This document shows positions 17,237-26,286 of a DNA stretch of 64,000 nt, piece after piece; the stretch's first letter is position 1; every line of letters starts with the position of its first letter. Below the pieces are notes generated by a model. The model was not told the origin of the DNA. It was given only the letters and a program-made list of their open reading frames with translations, and ran no database searches. The position numbers were made by a program, and so were the translations under genes. Source of the DNA: Paenibacillus lupini (GTDB taxonomy: Bacteria; Bacillota; Bacilli; Paenibacillales; Paenibacillaceae); contig NZ_JAASRW010000003.1 of NCBI RefSeq assembly GCF_011761355.1, positions 581,188 to 645,187 on the forward strand, in the 5' to 3' direction.

Positions 17237-17686
17237 ATGTCAACGATTGTAATAAGAGAAGCACGTTTAACGGATTTAGATGATTTAGTCACGCTCTTCG
17301 AGGAACTGATGGAGGTTCCTTCTAATAAGGAAGCTATGAGCCGGCAGCTTGCGAAAATCACAAGCGACAGTCATTATTTTCTCGCCGCGGCATGTGATGG
17401 GGATAAAGTGATTGGAACAGCAATGGGCATTGAATGTTATGACCTCGTAGGAAACTGTTATCCATTCCTGGTCATCGAGAATGTTATTGTCAGCTCAGAC
17501 TATAGAGGACAAGGCGTGGGCAAACAGTTGATGCTCCACCTTGAGCAAGTTGCAAGTGAACGCGACTGCAGCTATATTATCTTCGTATCAAGCGGGTATC
17601 GGGAGAGTGCTCATCAATTTTATCGTGCGCTTGGCTATTCGAGTGATAATCAAGGGTTTAAGAAAACATTACGGGAACTGGTTTAA
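17237..17686 (+). CDS. GNAT family N-acetyltransferase
   Basis: 149 residues; AGGAGG lies upstream of the ATG. The acetyl-CoA binding motif A is clear (VIVSSDYRGQGVGKQLMLHL, about residues 92-111), followed by the C-terminal ESAHQFYRALGYSSDNQGFKK element typical of the family. It transfers an acetyl group from acetyl-CoA to an amine, protein or small molecule that cannot be deduced. Single gene flanked by terminators. Confidence 0.85.
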   Translation: MSTIVIREARLTDLDDLVTLFEELMEVPSNKEAMSRQLAKITSDSHYFLAAACDGDKVIGTAMGIECYDLVGNCYPFLVIENVIVSSDYRGQGVGKQLMLHLEQVASERDCSYIIFVSSGYRESAHQFYRALGYSSDNQGFKKTLRELV

Positions 17687-17698
17687 AAGGATAACTAA

Positions 17699-17732
17699 AA
17701 AGTGGATGTCAATTTAATTTGACAGTCACTTT
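17699..17732 (+). terminator. Terminator after the GNAT gene
   Basis: AAAGTG (17699-17704) with CACTTT (17727-17732), plus an inner GTCAA/TTGAC stem, followed by CATTTTAT. Confidence 0.6.
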
Positions 17733-17781
17733 CATTTTATATAGACTCTCACTATGAACATTATTCAAGGGAGGGTCATCT

Positions 17782-19314
17782 TTGACACGCACTAATAACA
17801 AAGCGTTAATCGTCACAGGCCTTATTATCGGACTTGTATTTTCTGAGCTCGATGAAACGGTAGTCAACACGGCTTTGCCGACCATTATCCGGGATTTGAA
17901 TGGATTGTCCTTATACGGCTGGGTAGCCGGTATCTATATGCTGACGATGACAGCCTTCATGCCGATTCTCGGTAAGCTGGCCGATCTATACGGACGCAAG
18001 AAAATTTATATTCTCAGCATGAGCTTGTTTGTTGCTGGGTCAATCATCAGCGGATTTGCTGATACGATGCAGGTACTGCTTCTCGGACGCGGCCTGCAAG
18101 GGGTTGGCGCTGGTGGATTAATGCCACTTGCCATGGTTATCTTCGGGGATATCTTCACCGTAGAGCAGCGCGCCAAGACGCAAGGTATCTTCGGAGCTAT
18201 TATGTTTGTTCCGCAACTGCTTGGGCCACTGATCGGAGGATATTTTACACAGCATATTTCATGGCATTGGATCTTCTGGGTGAACATTCCTGTTGGTGTC
18301 TTAGCGGCTATCGTCTTGTCTGCGGGACTGCGTGAATCGAAAGGCAATAAGAACGTAAGTATCGACTGGGCTGGAGCATTATTGCTTGTAGGTGCGATTA
18401 TTTCGCTGCTTATCACGCCGGTGCTTCACGAAACGGAAAGCTACGCCTGGAGCTCGCCGGTATTGATCAGCTTGTGGGTGCTTGGCGCCGTGCTTCTTGT
18501 AGCCTTCGTGCTTGTTGAACGAAAGGTGAAAGAGCCGATTCTGCCGATGCATCTATTCAAAAATCGCACGTTTGTCGTCATTTCGTTAATCATCTTTGTA
18601 ATGGCGATTGGTTTGATGGGCTCATTCTCATCCTTCCCTTTCTTCGCTCAAAACGTGCTTGGCATGACACCAATCGCATCCGGCTACATCACCTTGCCGC
18701 TAATGGTCGGGGCTATTCTGTCCAGCATTATTTCTGGTAGAATGATGACAAAGCTTCCTTACCGGAATATTTTTATCGTTTCAATGGTGTTGCCTGCGAT
18801 CGCTTTCTACCTGATGACAAGCTTAACGATGCATTCCAGCCTGATTGAGATCATTGTCTTCTTCCTTATTCTTGGTCTTGGCTTCGGGGTTATATTCAAT
18901 AACAATCTGATTGTGCAGGAGTCTGTTGACAAGGAAAATAGCGGGATTGCGATTACGTCCGTCAGCTTGTTCCAATCCTTTGGATTTACTATTGGCGTCA
19001 GTGTATTTGGCAGCTTGCTTGCTTCCAGCATTACTTCGGGAATGGGCAAGCTTGCTGGCTCGGTGCCGGCTGACAGTCTCGAAGAGCTGAGTCATGCCGC
19101 TCAAGGTGGTATTCCGAAGGGGCTTGATGCCGGTCTTGTTGAACAGATTAAAGGGGTCTTCTCAGACGCCTTCCAGCATCTTTATTGGATATCCTTCTTC
19201 TTCATACTAATCGTTATCGTCATCTGCTTCTTCTTGAAGAAAGAAGTACTGACTATATCTGAGAATAAAGAAAGTAACCCTTCTGAAGAGGGTGCAGCAA
19301 CAGTTGAAGCTTAA
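17782..19314 (+). CDS. MFS drug exporter, DHA2 (EmrB/QacA) family
   Basis: A TTG start follows AAGGGAGGG. 510 residues with about 14 hydrophobic segments. The DHA2 hallmark LDETVVNTALPTIIRDL lies in helix 1 (about residues 22-38), GKLADLYGRKK in the 2-3 loop and GRGLQGVGAGG in helix 4 (motif B). It exports lipophilic or cationic compounds by proton antiport. A TetR gene begins 28 bp downstream, a common arrangement in which the regulator represses the pump. The substrate is unknown. Confidence 0.9.
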   Translation: MTRTNNKALIVTGLIIGLVFSELDETVVNTALPTIIRDLNGLSLYGWVAGIYMLTMTAFMPILGKLADLYGRKKIYILSMSLFVAGSIISGFADTMQVLLLGRGLQGVGAGGLMPLAMVIFGDIFTVEQRAKTQGIFGAIMFVPQLLGPLIGGYFTQHISWHWIFWVNIPVGVLAAIVLSAGLRESKGNKNVSIDWAGALLLVGAIISLLITPVLHETESYAWSSPVLISLWVLGAVLLVAFVLVERKVKEPILPMHLFKNRTFVVISLIIFVMAIGLMGSFSSFPFFAQNVLGMTPIASGYITLPLMVGAILSSIISGRMMTKLPYRNIFIVSMVLPAIAFYLMTSLTMHSSLIEIIVFFLILGLGFGVIFNNNLIVQESVDKENSGIAITSVSLFQSFGFTIGVSVFGSLLASSITSGMGKLAGSVPADSLEELSHAAQGGIPKGLDAGLVEQIKGVFSDAFQHLYWISFFFILIVIVICFFLKKEVLTISENKESNPSEEGAATVEA

Positions 19315-19341
19315 TTTTGCTAGAGATAAGGAGCTACTGCC

Positions 19342-19962
19342 ATGTCCCCGGGTCATTCAGAATCAGAACCGGTGAAAATCGGACTTCGCGAGAAGAAAAA
19401 ACAAAAGACGCGTTTGACGCTGCAGCAGCAGGCTTTGCGCTTGTTCCGCGAGCAAGGCTATCAGGCGACGACAATTGAGCAGATTGCGGAGGCATGTGAG
19501 ATTTCGCCAAGTACCTTCTTCCGGTATTTCCCGACGAAAGAAGCGCTTGTGCTTGAGGATGATTATGATCCGATCCTCATTCGTGCTTTTCAGAATCAGC
19601 CTCCTGAACTAACCTTAATTCAAGCGTTTCGAGCGGCTTTGCGTGACGGGTTTGAAGAGATTCCAGCAGATGACAGGGAGGCCATGCAGGGACGGATGAG
19701 GTTGATGGTATCCGTTCCTGAGCTGCGTGCGGCTTCACTGCTTCAAATGAATGATACGCTGATGTTGTTAGCGACGATTGCGTCTGAACGAACGGGACGT
19801 TCCAAAGATGATTTCGAGGTTCTTACATTCTCCGGTGCAATAATGGGAGCGGTGATGTCCGTTCAAATGTATTGCCTCGAACATGAGGAAGCCGATTTTA
19901 TGGTCAAGGTTGACGAGGCATTGGCACATTTGGAGGCGGGATTATCGCTGGGTAATAAATAA
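19342..19962 (+). CDS. TetR family transcriptional regulator of the MFS pump
   Basis: 206 residues, RBS AAGGAG upstream. The HTH covers about residues 17-62 (EQGYQATTIEQIAEACEIS, then PSTFFRYFPTKEAL). The C-terminal helices resemble the TetR_C domain common in actinobacterial and Paenibacillus regulators. It lies directly downstream of the DHA2 pump in one transcription unit, so it probably represses it. No clear operator palindrome was identified upstream of the pump. Confidence 0.87.
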   Translation: MSPGHSESEPVKIGLREKKKQKTRLTLQQQALRLFREQGYQATTIEQIAEACEISPSTFFRYFPTKEALVLEDDYDPILIRAFQNQPPELTLIQAFRAALRDGFEEIPADDREAMQGRMRLMVSVPELRAASLLQMNDTLMLLATIASERTGRSKDDFEVLTFSGAIMGAVMSVQMYCLEHEEADFMVKVDEALAHLEAGLSLGNK

Positions 19963-19977
19963 TATTTGATAAAAAAG

Positions 19978-20010
19978 AAGAACTGGCTGCTGCTGCAACC
20001 GGTTCTTTCT
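19978..20010 (+). terminator. Terminator of the MFS-TetR operon
   Basis: AAGAACTGG (19978-19986) pairs with CCGGTTCTT (19999-20007), one G-T pair, followed by TCTGTTTT. Confidence 0.7.
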
Positions 20011-20127
20011 GTTTTCGTAGTAAAAACGTATGATTTTTACCAAATTCGGCATTCTAGATGAATCACGGATAACAGAACATTCCTATAATGAGAAGATGGC
20101 TGTAATCCCGCTGGGAGGTGTTGATGG

Positions 20128-21135
20128 TTGCCTGCGTACCGCAAGTGGGTGCCTACGGTGCTAAAGATCGCTGTACTCGCCGTTGTTGTTGTATTTATTG
20201 CCCGTAACATTCCACTTAAGCTGGAGGACATTACTTCGTTTATGGTGAATGCGAACGGCCGATTCTATTTGTCACTGATCTTATTTGCGATTTTTCTGAT
20301 GCTTCAAGCTGGAATCTGGGTGCTTATCGTTAATGCCTCCTTATCCGATTCCGGCAGGCTGGCGGGTGGAACAACAGGGCTGCCTATGCTGCAAGGGCTT
20401 CGTATATTTATTGAGACACAATTCGGCAAATACATACCCGGAGGCTTCTGGAACGTGGCAGGCCGGATCGTTATGGCGACCAAAGCAGGGATACCGCTTG
20501 ATGCACAATTTGCGGCTATCATATACGAGAATATTTTGCTTATTGCGGCGGCACTTGTATATGCGATGATGCTGATTGTTAGTCTGCATATCGTACCGTT
20601 GTGGGTAGGCCTGCTGCTGGTTGTTATATTTGTGGTCATTTACTTGTTCTATACCCCGCTGACAGCGCTCTTCAAAAACTTGTTTGTCCGTGCTTCACGC
20701 TGGAGATTTCTGCAGCGGATGATCGGGAAGATGACGAAGTCGTTCGGCGGCGTGGAGATGACTGGTTCGGAGGTAAGCCTCACTCGCAATCAGTTTTTCG
20801 TTTACTTGAGCTGCTTTCTTGGCAGCCATTTTATAATGGGGATTGCTTTCTGGATGCTGACGAACAGCTTTGATAAAGGGAAAGTAGGCTTGTTTTATGC
20901 CGCAGGGACGTTCGCAACCTCTTGGCTTCTTGGTCTTGTTAGTCCACTGCCGGGCGGGCTTGGGGTACGCGAAGGCTTTCTCGTCTATTTCTTGTCTCTC
21001 AAGCTTGGAACGGAAACAGCGCTTCAAATTTCAGTGATTGCAAGGCTGTGGAACATTATGGCTGAGGTACTGTTCTGGGTGATTATTCGGGCTGTCAGCA
21101 TGCTGATTAGGAGGGAGAAGGTTTATGAAACGTAG
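20128..21135 (+). CDS. LPG synthase/YbhN-type multipass membrane protein (UPF0104)
   Basis: A TTG start with GGGAGGTG 8-10 bp upstream. 335 residues with about eight hydrophobic segments. Family signatures are GKYIPGGFWNVAGRIVMATKAG and the strongly conserved SPLPGGLGVREGFLVYFL, the glycine-rich loop of the LPG_synthase_TM (MprF flippase-like) family. It overlaps the glycosyltransferase gene that follows by 11 bp, so the two likely act in one envelope glycolipid or polymer step, one gene making the conjugate and this one possibly moving it. The exact role is inferred. Confidence 0.82.
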   Translation: MPAYRKWVPTVLKIAVLAVVVVFIARNIPLKLEDITSFMVNANGRFYLSLILFAIFLMLQAGIWVLIVNASLSDSGRLAGGTTGLPMLQGLRIFIETQFGKYIPGGFWNVAGRIVMATKAGIPLDAQFAAIIYENILLIAAALVYAMMLIVSLHIVPLWVGLLLVVIFVVIYLFYTPLTALFKNLFVRASRWRFLQRMIGKMTKSFGGVEMTGSEVSLTRNQFFVYLSCFLGSHFIMGIAFWMLTNSFDKGKVGLFYAAGTFATSWLLGLVSPLPGGLGVREGFLVYFLSLKLGTETALQISVIARLWNIMAEVLFWVIIRAVSMLIRREKVYET

Positions 21136-22327
21136 GAAGATCGTGCTCGTTGCGGGGGTTTTTCCGCCAGGTGTCGGAGGTATGCAGAATTATTATTATA
21201 ATCTGTCCAAACATACGAAGCATGATCTGACCGTTATCGCTCCGGAATATCCAGGCAGCGAAGCATTCGACGAGGGGCAGCCGTACCGGATTGTTAGAGG
21301 CTCCTTCATGCGTGGGGAAAAAGTAGATGTAACGAGCTGGGGGAGACTGTTCCGTCAGGTAAAGAAAACACTCCGCAAGGAAGAACCGGATGTAACCGTA
21401 TATGGTTATGTCCTAATTGGCTTTATAGGTTTGTTATTTAAAATAGTTGGCCGGCGTCGCTATATGATCTCGGTTCATGGTATGGATATGCTCATGTTCC
21501 GCAGATTTATAGGCCTTAATCAACTCGTAAAGCTGATCCTGCGCAAGGCTGATGGCGTGCTTGCAAACAGCGAGTTTACACGAAGATTGGTAGAGGAATA
21601 TGGCGTTGATGCTGGGAGGATCGGGATTGTTCACCCTGGCGTAGAAAGCTTATTCGAGCAAAAGCCAATGGATGAAGAGTTAAGAAGGCAGCATGATCTG
21701 GAGGGCAAGTATGTTCTGTTATCCGTAGGGCGGCTTGTTACCCGAAAGGGACATGATCGAGTTATTGAAGCACTGCCAGCTATTATTCGTCATATTCCTA
21801 ACGCAGTCTATGTGATCGTTGGAGATGGACCGGAGCTTGGCCGGCTGGAGAAGCTGGCGGAGACGGTTGGTGTTACGAGCAAGGTTCGTTTCGTAGGAGG
21901 AGTCAGCGGCTCGGAGCGGCTGAATGATTATTATAATCTGACGAATCAGTTCATTATGGTTAGCCGACAGCTTGAGAAAGGGGATGCGGAAGGTTTCGGT
22001 ATCGTCTATCTTGAGGCGGCATCCGCCCGTGTGCCCGTTATTGCAGGACGTTCCGGAGGAGCCTCGGAGGCGGTGCTGGACGGTGTGACGGGACTGCTTG
22101 TAGAACCCGAATCGCTTCTTGGCATTACGGATGCCATTGTGCGTCTTGCCAGCGATACACCGCTGAGGGAGAGACTGGTACGCGAAGGTTATAAACGCGC
22201 CAAGCTGCAATTCCAGCATGAGGTGCTGGTGGAGGTGTTTGATCAATACGCCGGGCGTATATGCTCCCGTCCATCCGCGAGTTATAAGCGGGCTGAGAAA
22301 AGCGCGTTCGAGCGGATGCGCCCGTAA
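21125..22327 (+). CDS. Glycosyltransferase family 4 (GT-B fold)
   Basis: 400 residues, starting inside the preceding gene (GGAGGGAGAAGG upstream). The N-terminal acceptor domain has the FPPGVGGMQNYYYNLS glycine loop near residues 13-28. The C-terminal nucleotide-sugar domain has LLSVGRLVTRKGHD, VIVGDGPELGRLE and the EX7E-type motif EGFGIVYLEAASARVPVIAG. It is a retaining transferase using a nucleotide-activated sugar on an unknown acceptor. Coupling to the flippase-like gene suggests a membrane-linked glycan or glycolipid. A strong terminator follows. Confidence 0.9.
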   Translation: MKRRKIVLVAGVFPPGVGGMQNYYYNLSKHTKHDLTVIAPEYPGSEAFDEGQPYRIVRGSFMRGEKVDVTSWGRLFRQVKKTLRKEEPDVTVYGYVLIGFIGLLFKIVGRRRYMISVHGMDMLMFRRFIGLNQLVKLILRKADGVLANSEFTRRLVEEYGVDAGRIGIVHPGVESLFEQKPMDEELRRQHDLEGKYVLLSVGRLVTRKGHDRVIEALPAIIRHIPNAVYVIVGDGPELGRLEKLAETVGVTSKVRFVGGVSGSERLNDYYNLTNQFIMVSRQLEKGDAEGFGIVYLEAASARVPVIAGRSGGASEAVLDGVTGLLVEPESLLGITDAIVRLASDTPLRERLVREGYKRAKLQFQHEVLVEVFDQYAGRICSRPSASYKRAEKSAFERMRP

Positions 22328-22334
22328 ATATAAG

Positions 22335-22374
22335 AAGCGCTGAATAGCCGGGAGGGCTATTCAGCGCTTTTTTT
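22335..22374. terminator. Strong bidirectional terminator between convergent genes
   Basis: A perfect 15-bp stem, AAGCGCTGAATAGCC (22335-22349) with its complement (22355-22369), 5-nt loop, then TTTTTT. It also serves the convergent MFS gene ending at 22386. Confidence 0.9.
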
Positions 22375-22385
22375 AATACGGCAGG

Positions 22386-23591
22386 TTAATTTTTTATACG
22401 ATGAATTAGCCATACGGAGAAGCTGAGTAATCCAACGATTCCACCCGCAAAGCACACTCCAGTCCAGCCCGCTATATGCCAGGCATAACTTCCGACGGAG
22501 GAGCCGATCGCTCCACCAAGGAAGGTGGTTACCATCTGGACCGTATTCAGACGGCTTCGAGCTGGAGGCTCAAGCGCATATATGCGGGTTTGGTTGGCGA
22601 CTTGTGTGCCCTGCACTCCAAGGTCTAATAATATGACGCCTAGAATGAGCGCCCATAACATGCTTCCAAACAGGCCAAACAGTAGATAAGCGATAATGTT
22701 GAGCGAGATTAAGGCACCGATCATCCACTTGGTAGGGATACGGTCAGCCATTCTTCCGACGAATGGAGCGCCTAATGCTCCGGCAGCACCAATGAGGCCA
22801 AATAATCCGGCGATTTGGCTGCTGTAGTGATAAGGTTCACCCTCCACGTAAAATGATAAAGCAGTCCAAAAGATGCTGAAGGCCGCAAAATTAGCAGCTC
22901 CAATTAATGCGGATTCCCGCAATGTCGCATATCGTTTTACAAGCTGTCCCATGGAGGAGAGCAGCTGTCCATATTTGAGGCTAGCAGCGGCTCGGCTGAC
23001 GGGCAGCTTCATTCGGAGCAGAATAAGCAGGGCGAGCATCGCTGCAGCGGCAAGTCCATACATAAAGCGCCAGCCCCAGGTTCCACCGATTAGACCGGAC
23101 ACCGTTCGTGTGAGCAGGATGCCAAGCAGCAGTCCGCTTGTGACAGTACCAACGGCTTTTCCCTGCTGGCCTGGGGAAGCTAGTGTCGCCGCGAGCGGAA
23201 TAAGAATTTGCGGCACGATTGTCGTTATGCCAATGGCGAAGCTGGCGATATACAGCCAGGCAAGACTTTGTGCGGCGGCTGCCCCAACAAGGGAGAGACA
23301 GACAAGAGATAGCAGGACAGTAATAAGTCCTTTGCGTTCCTTAATGTCGCCAAGCGGAACGAAGAGGAACATCCCAAGCGCGTAACCAATCTGGGTGCAG
23401 GTTGAGACAAGGCCAATCTCATCGGGTTGTACCCCAAATGAGCGCCCAATATCTGCAAGCAGCGGTTGGTTGTAATACAAATTGGCAACGGACATACCAG
23501 CGGCAAATGCCATCAGGAGCAGCAGTCCCTTGGATAAAGAGGCATTCGTTGCTGGTGCCGCCGGGGTGTGAAGGGTATGAGAAGATGACAT
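22386..23591 (-). CDS. MFS transporter (12-TM, DHA1-like)
   Basis: 401 residues with 12 hydrophobic segments. The N-terminal VANLYYNQPLLADIGRSFGV segment is typical of a YgaY-like MFS subgroup. Motif A appears as PLGDIKERKG in the 2-3 loop and GRMADRIPTKW in the 8-9 loop. It likely acts as a proton-coupled exporter, substrate unknown. A sigma-A promoter with an inverted GTAC pair in its spacer lies at 23739-23766. Monocistronic. Confidence 0.88.
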   Translation of the reverse strand: MSSSHTLHTPAAPATNASLSKGLLLLMAFAAGMSVANLYYNQPLLADIGRSFGVQPDEIGLVSTCTQIGYALGMFLFVPLGDIKERKGLITVLLSLVCLSLVGAAAAQSLAWLYIASFAIGITTIVPQILIPLAATLASPGQQGKAVGTVTSGLLLGILLTRTVSGLIGGTWGWRFMYGLAAAAMLALLILLRMKLPVSRAAASLKYGQLLSSMGQLVKRYATLRESALIGAANFAAFSIFWTALSFYVEGEPYHYSSQIAGLFGLIGAAGALGAPFVGRMADRIPTKWMIGALISLNIIAYLLFGLFGSMLWALILGVILLDLGVQGTQVANQTRIYALEPPARSRLNTVQMVTTFLGGAIGSSVGSYAWHIAGWTGVCFAGGIVGLLSFSVWLIHRIKN

Positions 23592-23738
23592 GGAGACGAG
23601 TTCCTTTCGCTGCTTCGGCTGTTTCGGTCCTTGCGGTTTGTTTCTTGATCAATTGAATAATGGTTGAAACAAACGCGCAAAAGCCACACTCGACTCGAGA
23701 CAACCTTCGCTAACATTAAAGTATATAAGACAGCTCCT

Positions 23739-23766
23739 ATTATATCATGGTACTATTTGGGTACAA
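23739..23766 (-). promoter_or_regulatory. Promoter of the MFS gene
   Basis: Read on the minus strand: TTGTAC (23766-23761), 16-bp spacer, TATAAT (23744-23739). The spacer and -35 contain GTAC-N7-GTAC, a possible operator. Confidence 0.5.
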
Positions 23767-23801
23767 CTGGAAAAGGTAATGAGTGATAGGAGGCAGTAAA
23801 T

Positions 23802-24071
23802 ATGATGTATTTTGGTTTCACCGCAATGGCTTTTACGTTTCTACTGCTTATCTTCCGGCTCATCAAGTATAAACTAACCAAGTACAATAGAGAGCATTTC
23901 GGATTAAGTGCTATTTTTATCTGGCTTAATATATCATTTCACAGAGAGTTTGATTATTCTACTCTTTTCTTCGGCTTGATTTTAGCCGTGGGTCTAATCC
24001 TCCTGCTCCTATTTATATACGGTTTGTACTTAAACAAAAGATATTCAAATAATAGACCAAGTCGTCATTAG
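23802..24071 (+). CDS. Small membrane protein of unknown function
   Basis: 89 residues with a strong ribosome-binding site (GATAGGAGG) 8 bp before the start. An N-terminal hydrophobic helix (about residues 3-20), a weak central one (37-47) and a long C-terminal one (57-78) are followed by a basic tail, KRYSNNRPSRH. No family was recognised. It is divergent from the MFS gene and followed by a palindromic repeat array. It is probably real given the RBS and membrane pattern. Confidence 0.65.
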   Translation: MMYFGFTAMAFTFLLLIFRLIKYKLTKYNREHFGLSAIFIWLNISFHREFDYSTLFFGLILAVGLILLLLFIYGLYLNKRYSNNRPSRH

Positions 24072-24099
24072 TCATCCTGCACAGCCCAAGTTGCGAATC

Positions 24100-24301
24100 C
24101 TTAGCGCTGTGGCACATCGTATAGAAGCCTCTAGCGTGACTTTTTAACGACCTTAACGATGCCGCACATCGTTAAGGTTGTTCCTTTTGCGTGAATTCGT
24201 CCAAAAATGGGAGTTTGGAGGTGTCTTAACGATGTGGCACATCGTATAGAGGCCTCTAGTGCGACTTTTTAACGACCTTAACGATGCTGCGCATCGTTAA
24301 G
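24100..24301. repeat. Palindrome array: two 125-bp units, each with two 25-bp palindromes
   Basis: Four 25-bp palindromic blocks with the core CTTAACGATG-N5-CATCGTTAAG start at 24100 (decayed), 24152, 24225 and 24277. The offset inside a unit is 52 bp and unit to unit is exactly 125 bp. The linker (GCCTCTAG then CTTTTTAACGAC) is also repeated, so this is a direct duplication of the pair. No coding potential. Confidence 0.8.
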
Positions 24302-24330
24302 GGTGGCTGGACTCACAGCAGGCGAAGCAT

Positions 24331-24373
24331 AAAAAGACAGTTCCGATGCCATAGCATTGGGACTGCTCTTTTT
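24331..24373. terminator. Terminator downstream of the PAS-GGDEF gene
   Basis: AAAAAGACAGTTCC (24331-24344) pairs with GGGACTGCTCTTTTT (24359-24373) around an inner ATGC-CATA-GCAT. It ends 4 bp before the minus-strand stop codon. Confidence 0.75.
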
Positions 24374-24376
24374 CGG

Positions 24377-25348
24377 TTACGCGTTGTAGTGGGTAACCCG
24401 ATTTCTCCCGTTATTTTTCGAGAGATATAGGGCTTGGTCTGCTTGCTGGAGTAAGGATTGATCGGTTTCCTCTGGTGAATAGGTCGCAGCGCCAATGCTG
24501 ATGGTAATATGCAAATCACCAAGTAGTGTAGACTCCGTGGCGAAGCGGTACTTTTCTGCAGCCAGCAGTGCTTGCTCCTGCTCAAGCTCCGGCAGCAAAA
24601 TAACGAACTCCTCGCCGCCGAACCGGGCAACGACGGAATCCGCCGCCGACTGCTCCTGCAGCAGTTCCGCCAGTTGGGAGAGTACGAGATCGCCAACAGG
24701 GTGACCGTATGTATCGTTAATGGATTTGAATCGGTCAATATCAATGATGCAAAGGGAGAAGGCTTCCCCGGTTTCTTGAGACGTAGCCATACATTTCTGT
24801 AATTGTTCCTGGAAGAACCTGCGGTTCTTGAGGCCAGTTAATGGATCTGTTGAGGCTAACGTCTCCAGCTTTTCGTTTAATTCCAGTAATTCCTGCTGCT
24901 TCTTCTCGTATTGGGTATGCAGCAGTTCTAGTCTTTGATTCGCTTCATTCGTTTCCTGGTACAAAGCTTCGAGCCGCTGCTTCGTCTGCATGATATCCTT
25001 CTCGTGCTCGATCCGCTTGCGCATTTGGAGAGCGACACAGTCGATAACGGTTACGCCGTCACGCTCCCTGCGAATCCCATTTAGTAGAACGGGCATCTCT
25101 TTACCATCCTTGGTTCGGAATGAAAAATACATCTCATTGACCTGGCCATAAAGCTGGATATAGGGTTAGAAGTAGGTGTGGAAAAACATTTTATTCGTCA
25201 CCGACATGGTTGACTCAATATGCCGTTCCAGCAGCTCCTCACGTTCATATCCAAGCATCGTTAACAGTGTCTGATTGACCGCTTGAACTTGTCCCTTCGC
25301 CGTAATGGAGAAATAACCGCAAGGGGCTTCATTTAATAAGGAATCCAT
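24377..25348 (-). pseudogene. PAS-GGDEF diguanylate cyclase interrupted by one in-frame stop
   Basis: One frame of 324 codons is split by TAA at 25166-25168. Upstream, about 60 residues (NEAPCGYFSITAKGQVQAVN) form a PAS N-terminus. Downstream the PAS continues (PYIQLYGQVNEMYFSFRTKD), then a coiled coil and a full GGDEF domain with intact GGEEF, which makes cyclic-di-GMP from two GTP. It starts 25 bp after rsbQ in the same operon. RsbQ-type hydrolases are known partners of PAS domains with varied outputs, so this was probably the output half of such a module. A restart at the ATG after the stop could still give a cyclase without its sensor. Confidence 0.85.
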
Positions 25349-25373
25349 TCAAATAACTGCCTTTCATCACAGA

Positions 25374-26180
25374 TTAGGAGATCGCCAAATAGTCTTTGAT
25401 GTATTTCGTTGTCTCTTCCGGATGACTGAGATGCGGATAATGACCTGTTGCTTGCATCTGCCTTAAGGTGCTGTTCCTCAGATGAGTATGCAAGTAATCT
25501 CCGACCTCTGGTGGAGAAATGCTGTCATCCGTGCATTGCAGAATAAGTGTAGGAATAGACGAGTACTCAAGCTCTTCCCGGCAGTCGGATAAGAAGGTTA
25601 CTTCGGCAAATTGCCTTGCAATATGCGGATCTCTGGAGCAGAAGCTTTTCTCAAGCTCGGTAGACAGCTCCTTACGGTCCTCGTTCTGCATGACAATTGG
25701 AGCAAGATAGCTTGCCCAGCCAATAAAGTTCATTTGCATCATTTGCAGCAATTCATTAATCTCATCACGGTTAAAGCCGCCATAATAGTCAGGCAGATCG
25801 TTTACATAACGTGGGGAAGCCCCAAGCATGATGATCCGCTCAAAATATTTGGATTCCCGGATTGAAGCAAGCATGCCGATCATACCGCTTACGGAGTGTC
25901 CTACGAAGATGGCATCTTCCATTTGCAGCGTAGCCATAATATCAAGCACATCTTCGGCATAGCCTTCCAGACGGTTATATTTATCTGAGTTGTAATAGTT
26001 GATTTGCGAGGATCCTGAACCGACGTAATCAAACAAGACGACTCGGTAGTCCTTTTCGAAAAAGGGAACCATGTAACGCCACATATCTTGGTCACAGCCA
26101 AATCCATGGGCGAATACGATGGACTGTTTGCCCTGGCCAAATATTTTAACATTATTGCGGGTGAGTATATCTGTATTCAT
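25374..26180 (-). CDS. rsbQ: RsbQ-like alpha/beta hydrolase
   Basis: 268 residues, closely resembling B. subtilis RsbQ along its length (ARQFAEVTFLSDCREELE; TLILQCTDDSISPPEVGDYL). The catalytic triad is intact at the same positions as in B. subtilis: Ser96 in GHSVSG, Asp219 in CTDDS and His247 in GHYPH. RsbQ processes or supplies a hydrophobic ligand for the PAS domain of its partner; in B. subtilis the partner is the phosphatase RsbP of the energy-stress sigma-B pathway. Here the next gene encodes PAS-GGDEF, implying a cyclic-di-GMP output, but that gene has a stop codon. RBS GAGGAGAG. Confidence 0.92.
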   Translation of the reverse strand: MNTDILTRNNVKIFGQGKQSIVFAHGFGCDQDMWRYMVPFFEKDYRVVLFDYVGSGSSQINYYNSDKYNRLEGYAEDVLDIMATLQMEDAIFVGHSVSGMIGMLASIRESKYFERIIMLGASPRYVNDLPDYYGGFNRDEINELLQMMQMNFIGWASYLAPIVMQNEDRKELSTELEKSFCSRDPHIARQFAEVTFLSDCREELEYSSIPTLILQCTDDSISPPEVGDYLHTHLRNSTLRQMQATGHYPHLSHPEETTKYIKDYLAIS

Positions 26181-26286
26181 AGATACTACTCTCCTCTCAC
26201 AGAGAAGTCAGACGCTATGAACATTATATCGGATAATAATGGATTAGGGATGATTATTTGTAGATATCTGTCGATTTCCCGGGGAA

